Below, piece after piece: positions 38,479-50,330 of a stretch of 64,000 bases of DNA. The translations under genes were made by a program, and so were the position numbers. This DNA is from Erigeron canadensis. Its lineage: Eukaryota > Streptophyta > Magnoliopsida > Asterales > Asteraceae. The stretch spans positions 3,720,001 to 3,784,000 of the forward strand of contig NC_057764.1 in NCBI RefSeq assembly GCF_010389155.1, given 5' to 3'. Every line of letters begins with the position of its first letter. The first letter of the stretch is position 1. A model generated the notes under the pieces. It ran no database searches. It saw only the letters and a program-made list of their open reading frames with translations, and was not told the DNA's origin.

Positions 38479-38894
38479 GTTTTAACAAAATAAACCAACA
38501 TTGAACTCATTTTATTTTAAACTGAACAAATTGAAACTTAATTTGTTTCACGTTACATTGTCATTGTCATTTATATTAATTTAAAATCACATTATGTTAA
38601 TTAAAAAAATATTATACGAGTATTAAATTTATAAAACAATATGTTTAATATAAAGAGTGAGAAACAAACATTATTAGAAAAATCTGGACTCACATTAGAC
38701 TATCCACATCAGTGAACCAACTCAACCCAATCTCTTATTAAAAATTAATTTCTCTCTATTCCACCTATACAACCCAACCATACTCCAATTTTCACTCACA
38801 TTCCCAACCCACCCTAAACTAATAATTTCTATAACAAACAAATATTTGATAATATTATTATATATTAAAATAAAAACAACTATTTAAAAGGTAA
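38479..38894. other. Intergenic, no gene seen
   Basis: AT-rich. The part at 38690-38830 is rich in CCCAACC/CAACCC words but shows no element ends. Confidence 0.45.
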
Positions 38895-39200
38895 ATGAGT
38901 GTTACCTCGTCTGAAAACTGGTTCACCGGAAAAATGAGTAGAACAAAAATCGGACTGACTGGGTCGCCGAAAAACTGGATCCCCGGAGTTCGCCGGAATT
39001 CCCCAAAACTGGTTTGCCGTATATCACTGGAAAAAACGTTCCCCGCAAAACTGGTTGGCCGGAAAACTTATTCGCTGGAAAAAAGTCGCCGCTAAAACCG
39101 CGCCTGCAAATGGACTCTGGGACGCCGGAAAACGTGGGTGGTGTAAAAAGGATTGTTGATAACGAGGATGAGGGGATAGATGGCCGGATTTTGTAAATAA
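38895..39200. repeat. Degenerate GCCGGAAAACTGGTT array
   Basis: Words of the form CCGGAAAA or CCGAAAAACTGG recur roughly every 20-25 bases (for example GAAAACTGGTTCACCGG, CGAAAAACTGG, CAAAACTGGTTTGCCG, CAAAACTGGTTGGCCGG). Open frames on both strands here follow from the repeat and low stop density and show no domain. Confidence 0.6.
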
Positions 39201-39330
39201 AAAAAGTTATTATATGGAGAAGAAAGGAAATTATGGAGGAAGAGAGGGAGTGTTCCGGAAGGAGAAGGAGAAGGAAGAATAATAGGGAGAAGACGAGAGT
39301 GCGTCGTTTAAAACGATGTAACGCAGTGGG

Positions 39331-39457
39331 GGGCCCACTATTTGCGAAGACGTTGCCGCTAATAGTGGGGCCCATTGCACGTGATTCTGTGGCTTTGAAT
39401 GTTGTAGTCTTACCTATGGGACCCACTATTTGCGACGACGTCGCCGCTAATAGTGGG
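39331..39457. mobile_element. Palindromic element, locus C
   Basis: Two extended palindromes, 39331-39373 and 39422-39457, share the pattern CCCACTATTTGCG...GAC then GTCGCCGCTAATAGTGGG with small changes. Each has CACTA at its left edge and TAGTG at its right. They are in direct orientation here, unlike the inverted arrangement at 7.7 kb. The right one is followed by TGGTCGGGTTACGCGC, and the flank GTCGGGTTACGCGCTT occurs twice (39460-39500). Confidence 0.6.
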
Positions 39458-39544
39458 TGGTCGGGTTACGCGCTTTTGCCTGGTCGGGTTACGCGCTTCG
39501 TTAAAAATGAAATATAGAAAAAGAATAAAAGAATCTCACTCGAT

Positions 39545-42380
39545 TGATCGTGAAAAAAAACTGGCTCTAGATCCCAAAAATTAGATCACAACAATGAAAG
39601 GTGATAGCACCTAAGAAAATCTCCACCAGAAATCCAGAGCAAAATGGGTCAAATATGGGGATGAAAACTCATCCTATTTCTACAACTGCATCAATAACAG
39701 AACCTCTAAAAACCGAATTGTTGGGTTGGAAATTGATGGGTTATGGCACAGTGACCCTCCTTCAATCCGTGAAGCAACCTACTGCTTTTTCAAATTTAAA
39801 TTCAGTGAGCCCATCAATAACCGACCCAGTCTACACTGTCAGGGGCTTAAAACGCTTTCTGTGGGCTACGCTGAGTTCCTCACTAACCGCTTCACAATGG
39901 CTGAAGTACAAGCAGCAGTCTGGGACTGTGAAAGTGACAAAGCTCCCGGACCCGACGGTTTCAATTTAGGCTTCATTAAAAAGTTCTGGGATCTCTTGAA
40001 ATTTGATTTTTTTGCCATAATGCTCGACTTCTATGACTCTGGCAACATCAGCCACGGATGTGGCTCCACCTATATCACCCTTATTCCAAAGAAAACGGCG
40101 GTCAAATCACTTAATGATTACTGCCCCATCACCCTGATTGGCTGCATCAAGAAGATAATTTCAAAAATCCTAGCCAACCGCCTCAAAAAGAAGATTGCAA
40201 GTATTATTTCCCCTGCCCAAACAACTTTCCTTAGCGAAAGGAACATCCTTGATGGACCTTTAATGTTGAATGAAATAATCGGCTGGCTTAAAAAGTCGAA
40301 GCAGGAGGCTTTCTGCTTCAAGATTGACATTGAAAAGGCTTTCGATTCGATCAATTGGAATTTTCTAATTTCCATCATGGACCAAATGGGTTTTCCATCT
40401 AGTTGGCTTCTCTGGATTAGAGGTATTCTCGCCTCCACTAGATCCTCTGTACTTGTTAACGGCTGTCCTACTGCTGAATTTAACAGTGAAAGGGGTGTCT
40501 CCCAAGACGACCCATTATCTCCCTTTCTTTTCATAATTGCAATGGAAGCCTTCTCCAATATCATGCACCGTGCTTCCACATTGGGCCTTTTCTCTCCGAT
40601 CAGGTTGCCCAACAATGGCCCTGTACTCAACCATTTTCTATATGCTGACGATGCTATCATATTTGGCAAGTGGTCACCAACCCATCTCTTAAATATCTCT
40701 CGAATCCTTAGATGCTTCTACCTAGTCTCTGGCCTAAAGATTAATCATCATAAGTCAAGCTTTTTTGGGATTAACCTCTCTATAGACATATGCTCTACCT
40801 CATGCAACATCCTTCGATGTAATCTGGGACCCATTACTTATCTCGGCCTACCCGTAGGCTCAAATATGAACCTTGTGAAAAACTGGTCACCGATAATAAA
40901 AACCTTTAAAACCCGATTATCCTCCTGGAAAGCCGCCACCCTCTCACTTGGTGGACGTATCACTCTTATCCGCTCGGTGCTTGACAGTCTCCCTTCTCAC
41001 TTCTTCTCTTTGTATAAGGCTCCGGTAAGTGTTCTTTCCAAACTTGAATGTATTCGTAGGAATTTCTTTTGGGGTAGGTCAATCACGAATAGGAAGATTC
41101 CGTGGGTAGCTTGGAATAGAGTAGTTTCACCGGTTGAATCGGGCGGGCTTGGGTTGGGTTGCTTGCAAATAAAAAACCTTTCTCTTTTGTCCAAATGGTG
41201 GTGGAGACTTCGGAAAGAACCGCATAGCTTGTGGGTGCAAGTCATCACCTCCATCCACTTTTCACCAAGGAATTGCTCACCCATTCCATTTAAGAATAAC
41301 TTTGTGGGGGTTTGGAAGTCCATCGCGGGCTTGAACTCCCACTTAACCCAGTTTGACGTTTCTTTGGAGTATTTGATTACAGGCTCCCTTGGTAATGGCA
41401 AAACCTTTAGATTTTGGATTGACACTTGGTCTGGTCAAGAACCCCTCTGCACAACCTTCCCCGACCTCTTCAAGCTAGAAAGAAACAAGAGTTGCCTTGT
41501 CAAAGACCGATGCACTGGTCATGGCCACTTCTCTCAGTGGGAATGGGATTGGACCCGCCCCCCATCAACTATGACTGAACTTCATCAACTACAGTCCATG
41601 CTCACTTCGATTTCCCACCACTCCCTAACCAACTCTGAAGATATTTGGGAATGGAAATTGGACCCGTAACTTCGCTTTACAGTCAAGTCTATGCGTTCGA
41701 GGCTGCAAAATACCTTAATTGGACCCAAGTTCTGGTCCTTCCCATGGAACAAGCTCGTCACACTCAAAGCTAATGTTTTTGCTTGGAGACTCGAGATGCA
41801 TCGCATCCCAACTGCTGACCAACTTCTTCTGAGAAACATTACCCTACCATCACCATTATGCTCACTTTGCAACTCCTATATCGAATCGGCGGAACACCTC
41901 TTTTTACATTGTCCATTTGCGGATTCACTTTGGAGTATCATTGTTTCCTGGTGCAAAATTACTCCCCAAAAACCAGAAAGTCTGAAGGATCTATTCGAAG
42001 CTCACAAACTCATCTTCACAGACATCAGAAGACAATCTCTCTTCCTCCTCGTGATAATTACCTACTGTTGGACACTTTGGAGAACCCGGAATGACTATAT
42101 CTTCTCCAATAAAGCCCCGTCACTTTGCTTTGCAATTACGTATTTAAAAAGGACAAGTTTTCTATGGCTGTCGAATCGATCATCCACCCTCAAAGTAACC
42201 TGGCCCAGTGGAAATCTTTCAACTTATAAATTCATGTCCTTGTTTCACTTAGCTATTTGTAACTACATGGTCCCTGTTTTGTTTCCTTTTCTCGTTTGCT
42301 TGTAACTCTGATTTTGTATGTGTATTTACTAGCATCTTGCTAGTCCACATACTAATGATATTTGAATGTTAAAAAAAAAA
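39545..42380 (+). mobile_element. LINE (L1-type non-LTR retrotransposon), 5' truncated
   Basis: Carries the reverse transcriptase and zinc-binding C-terminal part of a plant LINE ORF2 and ends in a 10-A tail (42371-42380). The endonuclease and ORF1 are missing, so the copy is 5' truncated; the left edge is approximate. No target duplication was found. Confidence 0.88.
39615..42305 (+). pseudogene. LINE ORF2: reverse transcriptase plus zf-RVT, one nonsense codon
   Basis: One frame runs from 39615 to a TAA at 41667 and resumes in the same frame to a TAA at 42305. Parts in order: SRAKWVKYGDENSSYFY (typical connector before RT), APGPDGFNLGFIKKFW, the fingers/palm with FCFKIDIEKAFDSINW, then SQDDPLSPFLF, and the catalytic FLYADDAIIFG. 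The thumb and connector follow (KIPWVAWNRVV, GGLGLG), then the zinc-binding domain FAWRLEMHRIPTADQLL with CSLCN and HLFLHCPFA. The YADD box is intact. The usual GDPLSP reads DDPLSP. The TAA after WKLDP separates RT from zf-RVT. It is open enough to be a fairly recent insertion, but cannot make a full protein. Confidence 0.9.
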
Positions 42381-42702
42381 GAAAGTGTTTAGATGTAATA
42401 GTCGTAGTAGTACTACTTTGACTATTTAATATTTAACACCCTTCAATTTTATCAATTAAAAACATAAAACATAGATAAATATCTATTTAAAAATTATTAA
42501 ATAAATGGTTTAATAAAACAACTTTATATTCATTTTTGCTGTGTATTTTATATGTTACACAAGTTCGAGAAAATATGTGTATAAAATAAATCACTTATAT
42601 TTGATATAATTAACTTATTAATTATTGCTATTGAAAATAAACATGAAACATTAAACAGTACATTGGATTGGGACAAGTTTGTAACGATACAGATTCATTA
42701 TA

Positions 42703-43125
42703 TTTATACTATATTATAAAGCAAAAAGTCTTTTTCTAAATTTAAATTTCAACATGTCCCTTTATATATTATATATTTACATAAATAACTATATTACCCT
42801 TTTTCTCCTCAAATCTCAACCAATCATTTTTTTTCTCTCTCCTTCATAATCATTTATTCCCCCAATTAATTCAAAATCTTTTATCTCAAAAACCGTACAT
42901 CGATAAATCATAAAAATTATATAAGTGTTCTTAAAATTTCATGCTCTTTCATTAGAGATGTCATTCGATATACTTTCGACGAATTTTTAAATATAAGGAT
43001 GGAGCCCGTACGGCTAAGGCATTTGGCTATTACACTCTATGACCTATCACCTTCTATGACCTATCACACTTTATGACCTATCACCTCACCATCTCACCGC
43101 CGCAACGCGCGAGTACTTGCTCTCG
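42703..43125 (+). mobile_element. Non-autonomous Helitron defined by an empty site
   Basis: Copy 2 (near 48596) reads through without it: TTCATTATA then TATTTTACAAATC. Here TTCATTATA is followed by 423 extra bases and then TATTTTATAAATC, so insertion was between A and T with no duplication, as for Helitrons. The 3' end has the GC-rich CCGCCGCAACGCGCG stretch and finishes CTCG (CTAG-like). It has no ORF. Confidence 0.75.
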
Positions 43126-43284
43126 TATTTTATAAATCTGGAAAAATAAGAATAAAATTTGATGAAAGTATTTGAGAAGGATGAATAAACCTAAATCTAT
43201 ATATGGGCTTACGGGTTCAACAAAGGCCCAATTTACTCTTCAAAATTTTGGCCCACTTACATGTTACTAAAAAGCAGCACATAG

Positions 43285-45706
43285 TTTTTTTTTTCCTTTG
43301 AAAACTAAACTTTTATTCACATTATGCCAAAACGCTCAAATGAGTAATGGCAAAAACAATACACTTTACATGGTAAACAAACTACGTATATATGTTAAAG
43401 TTATTCCAATCGTTCTAACTAACAAGACAATTCTTTGTTCTATTCTTGTGCCATAAAAAACGCGTAGCTTTAATGTCTTGGAAAACCTTATTGCTACACG
43501 TCCTCTTATCATCGAACCTCCTTTCGTTCCTTTCCTTCCACAACAACCAACATGTCACAAAGATAATACCTTTGAATACCTTCCATCCAGCTTTACCCAA
43601 CCCCACATGCCTGTGAATCTCGAACAGAAAGTACTCATCTCGCACCAAAGACTAATTTTATACCAAGTCGTCGTGGCCAGCTCGCACGAACATAGGATGT
43701 GTTCCAGCGACTCTTCCATCCCACAATCAATACTATCAAACACACATTTTCTGGTCTTCAGAGTACTTAGGGTGGCCAGTCAGTCCATGGAGGCTATCCA
43801 CATAAAGATGTTACAGTTTTTCGTAACCCATTTTGACCGGTTGAACACTACTAGAAAATCTGGATATACCCACGGATTTTCCCACGGCGAAAAATCCGTG
43901 GGAAAATTTCCCACGGATTACCCCACGATTTGGGGTTAAAATTACAAAGTCAAGACATCTTAACTTTTTTTTACCACAGGTTTCCCACGGATTACCCACA
44001 AAATTATATCCGTGGAAAAACCGTGGGAAATCTAAAGAAAATCAATAACAATTTCCCACAAAACATGTACCCGCGGGAAATCTGTGGGAAATCCATAGGA
44101 AATATTGTGTATATTCTGTGGATAATACGTGGGAAATATTTCTCACGGATTATCCATAGACAAATCTAAGCCATAGGAGATCCGTGGGAAAACCTTCCCA
44201 CATATTACACTCGGATGGATCCATTTCGTAGGTAATCCATGGTAAATCCCTTGGAAAATATCCATGGGTAAATCATGGGAAATATTTCTCACAGATTACC
44301 CACAAATGAATTGAAACCATGGGAAATCTGTGGTAAACATTTCCTACAAGCTACCCACAGATTCATAATCCGAAGGAAATCCGAAAGAAATCCATAAGAA
44401 TTTTTTTGTAAAATATGTTTTCGTTTATTCGTGGGAAATCCATCCGAAGGTTTTATCTAGATGTCCCACGGATTGCTATATTTTAAGGCTAATTTATGGA
44501 AAATTTGTCGAAAATTCAAATAGTTTATCATTTTGTTTAGTATATATATTATATAAATAAATGGATGTACATTGTAGGTAAGTATATTTTCTACTATAAA
44601 CTAAATATGTAGATTTTATTAAAGTTAGCTTATAAGACACTTATTTGGAAGGGTCATATTATACTGTTATATAATAGAACACTTGTTATATAAGTTGTAA
44701 TATAATAAGTTTATTGAACACTTTATATCCAGGTAACGATATATTAAGCATTATATGATACTTTATATCGAATAGGCTGATTGGGCTTTCAACCTTGCTT
44801 ATAATGGGAAACTTTTCCACGAATTATTTGCTCGTGGGAAAGCCGTGGGAATCATAAATTGGCCGTGGAAAAATTCGTGGGAAAATGTTTCCCACGCCCC
44901 TTTTAACGTTGGCCAATATCCGTGGGAAATCCGTCTTTCCCACGGATTTGGCCGTGGGAAATCGGCGATTATGTAGTAGTGGAATACATACCTATTACCG
45001 TCAATGAACCCGCTTCTAAGAATGTGTTTCACCCCTTTAACAGAAAATTCAGTTTGATTCCTAATGGTGTACCCGCTCAGCGATACTACCTCGCGACTCG
45101 AAGGACCATCCGTAACGAAGGCCTCAGACGGAATTAAATCACAAGATCAATCCTAAAAATAAGGGATTCGATTCTATCATTAATCTCGGATAAAAATGGG
45201 AAGTTGTTGAAATCCAAAGAGGGGGAAACCCTAGAATGAACTTGGACTACTTCCTAAACCGAACGCCCCTCTATAAAAGGGGAAAAGAAAAGACCTCCAA
45301 GGCATGATTTTTCAACACATTACATCGATATACCTACACGACAACACATCTACAATAAACGGTCTTCACCTTGTTCGATTGGCGTAAAGAGGCCAGAAAC
45401 CTACCTTCGGGGAATCGCCAACGAACAACCCCAAAACACCCATCACCCATTTCCTTAACCAAGCCACGACTTAGTGTACAATCAATTCCCACCTGCCCAA
45501 AGCCACTTGTCTGGGCTATCCTTCAAAACAATACCGTCCATTAAACGTGAGAGATTCTATCATTCATTTAACTCTTCTGTCGTGGTCGGCTCATGATACT
45601 AACTCCAGCTTCCTCCAAATTGTCTTGTCATCTCGCAAAACCGACTTCTAACAACACCCTTTTTATCTTTGTCCAATTTAAAAACTAACGGAACCGCTCT
45701 TTTAAG
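43285..45706 (-). pseudogene. LINE 3' fragment (zf-RVT end), split by a CACTA element
   Basis: Absent from the paralogous copy 2, so it is an insertion. Ten T at 43285-43294 are its poly-A tail read on the plus strand. Minus-strand peptides in order: KLDKDKKGVVRSRFCEMTRQ, a LVLKDSPDKW-like piece, NQTEFSVKGVKHILRSGFID, then after the CACTA element IASMD, SLEHILCSCELATTTWYKIS and WLLWKERNERRFDD. These are the connector and reverse-transcriptase zinc-binding domain of a plant LINE. Frameshifts and stops are frequent. About 1.28 kb of LINE remains once the CACTA element is removed. Confidence 0.78.
43846..44981. mobile_element. Non-autonomous CACTA (En/Spm) element
   Basis: The termini are CACTACTAGAAAATC (left) and, on the other strand, CACTACTACATAATC (right). 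A 3-bp duplication, GAA, flanks it (43843-43845 and 44982-44984). The subterminal parts carry many copies of the 9-mer CCCACGGAT or its complement ATCCGTGGG, densest at both ends, as expected for TnpA-type binding repeats. The 1136 bp have no transposase. It sits inside the LINE fragment and is therefore younger than it. Confidence 0.95.
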
Positions 45707-46017
45707 GGAACGTATAAGATGCCTGTTTCTTGTTTTCCCTTAACAATATATCTTATAAATTTTTTTTTTGCAAGTCGTGTGATTGAAATTCTTGTGAGGA
45801 TGGAAGCTTAGCAACACCATTTCTAATAACATACATGTTTTTCCCTTTTGTAGATACACATTGGACTGGTTGGCATAAAGCAAGCGGGACGAAGCATGGG
45901 AAGGTATCATGTATCTAGTATTACCCCTGATCATTTGTTCGGGAATAACAAATTTTGTGTTGGATAAAAGATATTGAATGACTTCTTCTATTTCTATTTG
46001 CCATCTTCATCTACTTG

Positions 46018-46182
46018 AAAAAAACAAAAGAACTGCTTAGTATCGTTTTTCGCGGGTTTTGAGCATCAATACCCCAACGGTGTTTGAGGAAAGTTAAGAT
46101 GTAGATAGATCTTACATTTACCTAAGTAGAGAGACTGCTTATATTTTCTAAATCAGGATGTTTACTACTAATCTATGCTGCT
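46018..46182 (-). mobile_element. Second SINE copy, diverged
   Basis: Shares GTTAAGATG, AGATAGATCTTAC, CCTAAGTAGAGAGACTGCTT and GGGTTTTGAGC with the SINE at 38248. Its T-rich 3' tail (minus strand) ends TTCTTTTGTTTTTTT. The paralogous segment reads CATCTACTTG directly into TTCC, the empty site. The flanks CTACTTG and TTACTCG are the worn target duplication. The B-box end is degraded. Confidence 0.75.
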
Positions 46183-46250
46183 TTACTCGTTCCTCTTTAT
46201 TCTATATTGTTGATTATTATTTGTATTGTTGTTACTCCAAAATCTAAGAT

Positions 46251-47889
46251 ATAACACGTTATCCAACATTCTCTTATTTTAGTTTTATTAACGGCAAAAG
46301 TAAAAATATTATTAATAAAAGGCCTACTAGCAAGTATTAGGGATCAAGTAATACAATCTAGAATTACAACAATTAGAAAAAGACTAATTCCTCTTGAAAC
46401 TTTAACTGTTAAGGTTGTAAAAAGGTTGAAAAAAACTTATGCCAAGTACTCCGAGACATAAGAAAAAACCTCATCAAGCGAAGACCGAGCGACCGATTTT
46501 CACTTCGTGATATTTTTGATGCCACCCCAAACAAGTTCCAAGAACACAACAAAGCTTACACCTTATTCACATATCTAGCGGGTTCACTTTCCAGACTTCC
46601 CAAGATTCTTTTATTTATTTTTGGATACAACCATTTTTTCCTATCCAAAATAATCTCTTACATCGATTTCTTTTCCTTAGCCTACCACACTAACTTAAAT
46701 ACATCCAGCATGCTACAGGTCACTTAACATCTAATTTGACCAAAAATGATCTTACATATATGGGTTCCAATTTATGATTTGTTTGGCTGTTGACTGTTGA
46801 TTTAATGATTGGTCTGAGTATCAATTTGCATAAGCTGCTACCAAATTTATACATTTCTTTTTATTAAAAAAAAAACACTTTGATTGGGATTTGCTAAACG
46901 AAACTCTAAAGACTTTCGTTAAGCTGCATTAAATAGTTGTACATTTATCATAAAATTGAAGGGTGAACATTTTTCTATATAAATCAAGATTATTTATTTG
47001 TAGTATCATCAATGGAAGATCAAATCTACTTGCAACTTCTTCCCATTGGTCTCTTTTATGTCGCTCTTCATGTAAATAGTATATTGCTCAAAAGTGACAA
47101 ACCATATGTTTGGTTAATTAATTGCCATATTAACTAAATTATGCTGATGCATTGTTCCTGGTTGAAGTATATTATGCAAGAATTCGGCCTTTTCGATTCT
47201 AGATCAAGAGAAATAAAAAAGTAAATGGTTTTTATCTCTAAGAGACCTGTCAACATAACTCTATAAATTGCAACGTACACTATAGTTTTTAGCTACGTTT
47301 AACATATATAGTAGTTCTACTAGCAATCATTTAAACTTCTAAACTGTGGTAGCATTTTCAGGTTTTACTAGTTAAAATAATCAAAAACACATTAAAATAC
47401 TATTATATGTGAAATACAAAAAGATATGTAAGGTATTATATAAATTATTGTAAAAAAAAATAAAAGATAAATGAACCTTGATACCATATTAACTTTGTAT
47501 AATAAAATGTAAAAAAACAACCGAAAGAACGATAGTTTTAGTTAAATTGGACGACCGATACACATACTAATTTGACACAAATACTACATACTCTAACGCC
47601 CATTAGAAAAGAAAAATAAATACGATTTGCATTAGCTTTTCTAACTTTTGTTAGACACTAAATAGCATGTAAAGATCATTAACCACCATTTGAGAAAATG
47701 ACATAACTCCTTGTTAGAGAAAAGACCGTATTAAACAACCAAACCGAAGTTGAAAACCGCTAGTGTTCGTTAAAGTGTTTGAACACTTTTAATTAACGAT
47801 GAGAATTATTGTTGCAAGAGATCTAACAACAGGGATTAATATTGCCAAAAGAAAATGCCACGCGCAAAATTACGCACTCAAATTATATA
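46251..47889. other. Intergenic, no gene seen
   Basis: AT-rich. The stretch 46440-46620 is slightly GC-richer and could be old LINE sequence on the minus strand, but no motif supports it. Confidence 0.4.
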
Positions 47890-48448
47890 TATAAAATAGA
47901 TTTAAATTTCATTTAAAAATAAAAAAATAGTATCTATCATAAATTATAAATTAACATTAAAAATATGAATGGTATCACTCATTATTTTTATATTCAAATT
48001 ACAATCTCATATAATACTTCAAAGATTAAACCAAAAGTGTATATGTCTGCATTTTTGTTATATAAAAGATTCCAACGGACTCTTTTATTCTAGTCTTCTA
48101 TACGACCGAGTGCTACATGACTATCTCGTTGATCTACTGCAAAAGTTCAACAAAAATCACAAAGGGTTGCCAGTAAGCAAAGCTCAAAAGGTTTTCACCA
48201 AAATCATACTGTATGAATAACCATATCCACCATGAACTATAAAAATTTAAATTTAAAGAAGATAAGCACCCAACCAGCCTATGAATGAATTTAATATATA
48301 AAAATGTTGAAAGTTCAAACAAATTATCAAACTATCAAAATTTACTTCTACCATGTATGTAGACATCAATTAATTTTTCTAAAAAACATAACTGCTACCA
48401 TGAGGAATCAATAATATATAAACGTGCAACGCACGGAGTATAAACTAG
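47890..48448 (+). mobile_element. Dispersed repeat family, short copy with Helitron 3' end
   Basis: Matches the 32-33 kb copy but lacks its central part of about 0.75 kb. It ends with the hairpin CGTGC (48423-48427) / GCACG (48431-48435) and CTAG at 48445-48448 followed by T, a clean Helitron 3' terminus. It is non-coding. Confidence 0.65.
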
Positions 48449-48479
48449 TATATATATATATATATTTATATCACAACAA

Positions 48480-50330
48480 AGTCGAGAAAAACATGTATGA
48501 ATTAAATAAATCACTAATTTTTCACATAATGAACTATTACTATTGAAAATAACCATGAAACACAAAACAGCGGAGGTTGAAATGATACAAATTCATTATA
48601 TATTTTACAAATCTAGAATAATAAGAATAAGATTTGATGAAAGTATACCTGCTTTGGAGCACCAACCTTCAGCTAAACAAAGATAGGGAAACTTTTGAAG
48701 TAATGCTAGTATTTAAGGACGGATAAACCTAAATCTGTATGTGGGCTTATGGCCTTATGAGTTCAACGATGGCCCAATTAACTCTTCAAAATTTTGGCCC
48801 ACTTACATGTTACTAAACTAGCCGTGGGTATTTTCCGGTTTTGGGCCCGACCCGGTCCAAACCGGTTTGGAGGGGTGTTAGACCCAAATCGGTTTGAGGT
48901 AATCGGTTTGGAACCGATTTGGAGGCTTGAAAACCCGACCCATTTCGAACCGACAGGGTCGGTTTGCGACCGGTTCGGGTCCATACCGATTCGAAAAACC
49001 GAACCCGTTAGTTTTAACTATGTAAACCGTTTGGCCACGTGATTGCTAATGAATCGAGACTAGGACTCAATTTACCTTCCAATGAATAATATCTAGTGAA
49101 TTAACACAAAAAACACTTGAAATTAAGTGAAAACGGTATCGGACCGAATAGGCGTGAAACTGGTTTCCCAAACCAGTTTGGTGAAAGCGGTATTGAAACC
49201 GATTTGACCCTAGAATCCCAGAACTGGTTTTGAACCACCGGTTTGGCTTAGATACTGAACCGATTTGGTCAAAATCGGTTTTGACCAAACTCGATTTAAG
49301 TATTGGTCGAACCGGGTCGGTCCAAACCGGTTTGGATGGGCACGGCTACTAAAAAGCAGCACATAGGAATATAAGTCGGCTGGTCTTGTTTTTCCCTAAC
49401 AATCTTTAAAAAATAATTTACAAGTCGTGTGATTGAAATTAGTGTGAGGAAGGAAGCTTAACAATACCAGTGCTACACGCTTTTCCTTTTTTTAGACACA
49501 CATTGAACTGGATGGCTTAAAACGAGCGGGATGGAGCATAAGGATTTAAAATATTGTGCAACTACAGCAGTATTAGACCATTGTCATCGGTTAACATTTA
49601 TAATATTCGGTCAGCTATAAAGTAGAAAACAAATCTTAAATAATGGAGAAGCCGACCATTCGACCAACCAAGTGGTTTCATCCACTTTTGTTTACGGCAA
49701 GTTTAATTCGACGTGATTTATTTTGAACCTAACATCACATTGTATTTACTTTCTTCTATGTATCTATATTGCTTGAGTGTGAATTTTGATTTTAGACTTC
49801 AAAAGTTTCTATATATAAACGATGATATTTTTTCATTTTAACATAATACTTTTCACTATGTACTTCAAATTTATTTCAAGTTTTTATTATCAACCATGAA
49901 TCCAAATTATGTTTTAAATTCGATTTTTTTTTCATTAAGTGTGAAACTTTTATTTAATATTGTATTTATTTTATTTCCATGTTAGGATTGTAAAATGAGT
50001 TATTTATTTTGTTAAATATGTGTTGATAGATGTGAAATATTATTTTAATTTAATTAATTTTTTATAATCCTTTTTAGGATTAATAGTTAACTTATATAAA
50101 AACTATTTTTTCTTAAAATGTATTGGAAATAAAGGAAATGTTAATTAATTTTCTTAAAATTAATTTATTAATAAATAGTGTTGGTGGGTTGGGTTGTGAA
50201 TGAAAGTTGTCTTATACCTAATCTTTATAACAAAATTTGTTCTGGATAAACATGATTGGATATTGAATAACTTATTCTCTTTGCCATCTTCATCTACTTG
50301 TTCCGCTTTATTTTCTATATATATTTTTAA
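48480..50330. repeat. Paralogous segment, copy 2 (with a hAT MITE insertion)
   Basis: Counterpart of 42480-46250 and free of the Helitron, LINE/CACTA and SINE insertions of copy 1. It carries a 529-bp hAT-type MITE that copy 1 lacks. About 660 bases near 49550-50210 have no counterpart in copy 1, either a further insertion here or a deletion there. Confidence 0.8.
48818..49346. mobile_element. hAT-type MITE defined by an empty site
   Basis: Flanked by tactaaa (48811-48817 and 49347-49353). The paralogous locus at 43264 has a single uninterrupted TACTAAA followed by AAGCAGC. The left end has GCCGTGGG and the right end, on the minus strand, GCCGTGCCCATCC. The interior is full of AACCGGTTTGG and CCGACCC words. 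The target duplication is 7 bp as read, or 8 with one mismatch. Confidence 0.85.

Larger units (their letters stand above)
42480..46250. repeat. Paralogous segment, copy 1 (with Helitron, LINE, CACTA and SINE insertions)
   Basis: Blocks at 42577-42703, 43126-43284, 45707-45900 and 45950-46017/46183-46240 match, in order, blocks of copy 2 at 48495-49380 and 49380-50330. Shared anchors include TTCAAAATTTTGGCCCACTT, AAAAAGCAGCACATAG, CAAGTCGTGTGATTGAAATT and TTTGCCATCTTCATCTACTT. Everything that interrupts the match in copy 1 has transposon features. The parent sequence is non-coding and unidentified. Confidence 0.8.

Noticed and set aside
38923..39426. 167-codon minus-strand frame with a hydrophobic stretch
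   Set aside because: It spans the CCGGAAAA array and the palindromes and starts inside the repeat; composition explains it better than a membrane protein gene.
40118..40669. 183-codon minus-strand frame
   Set aside because: Exact antisense shadow of the LINE reverse transcriptase core.
45740..45934. 64-codon minus-strand frame
   Set aside because: Falls in the non-coding paralogous segment; the matching copy near 49400-49530 does not keep the frame.
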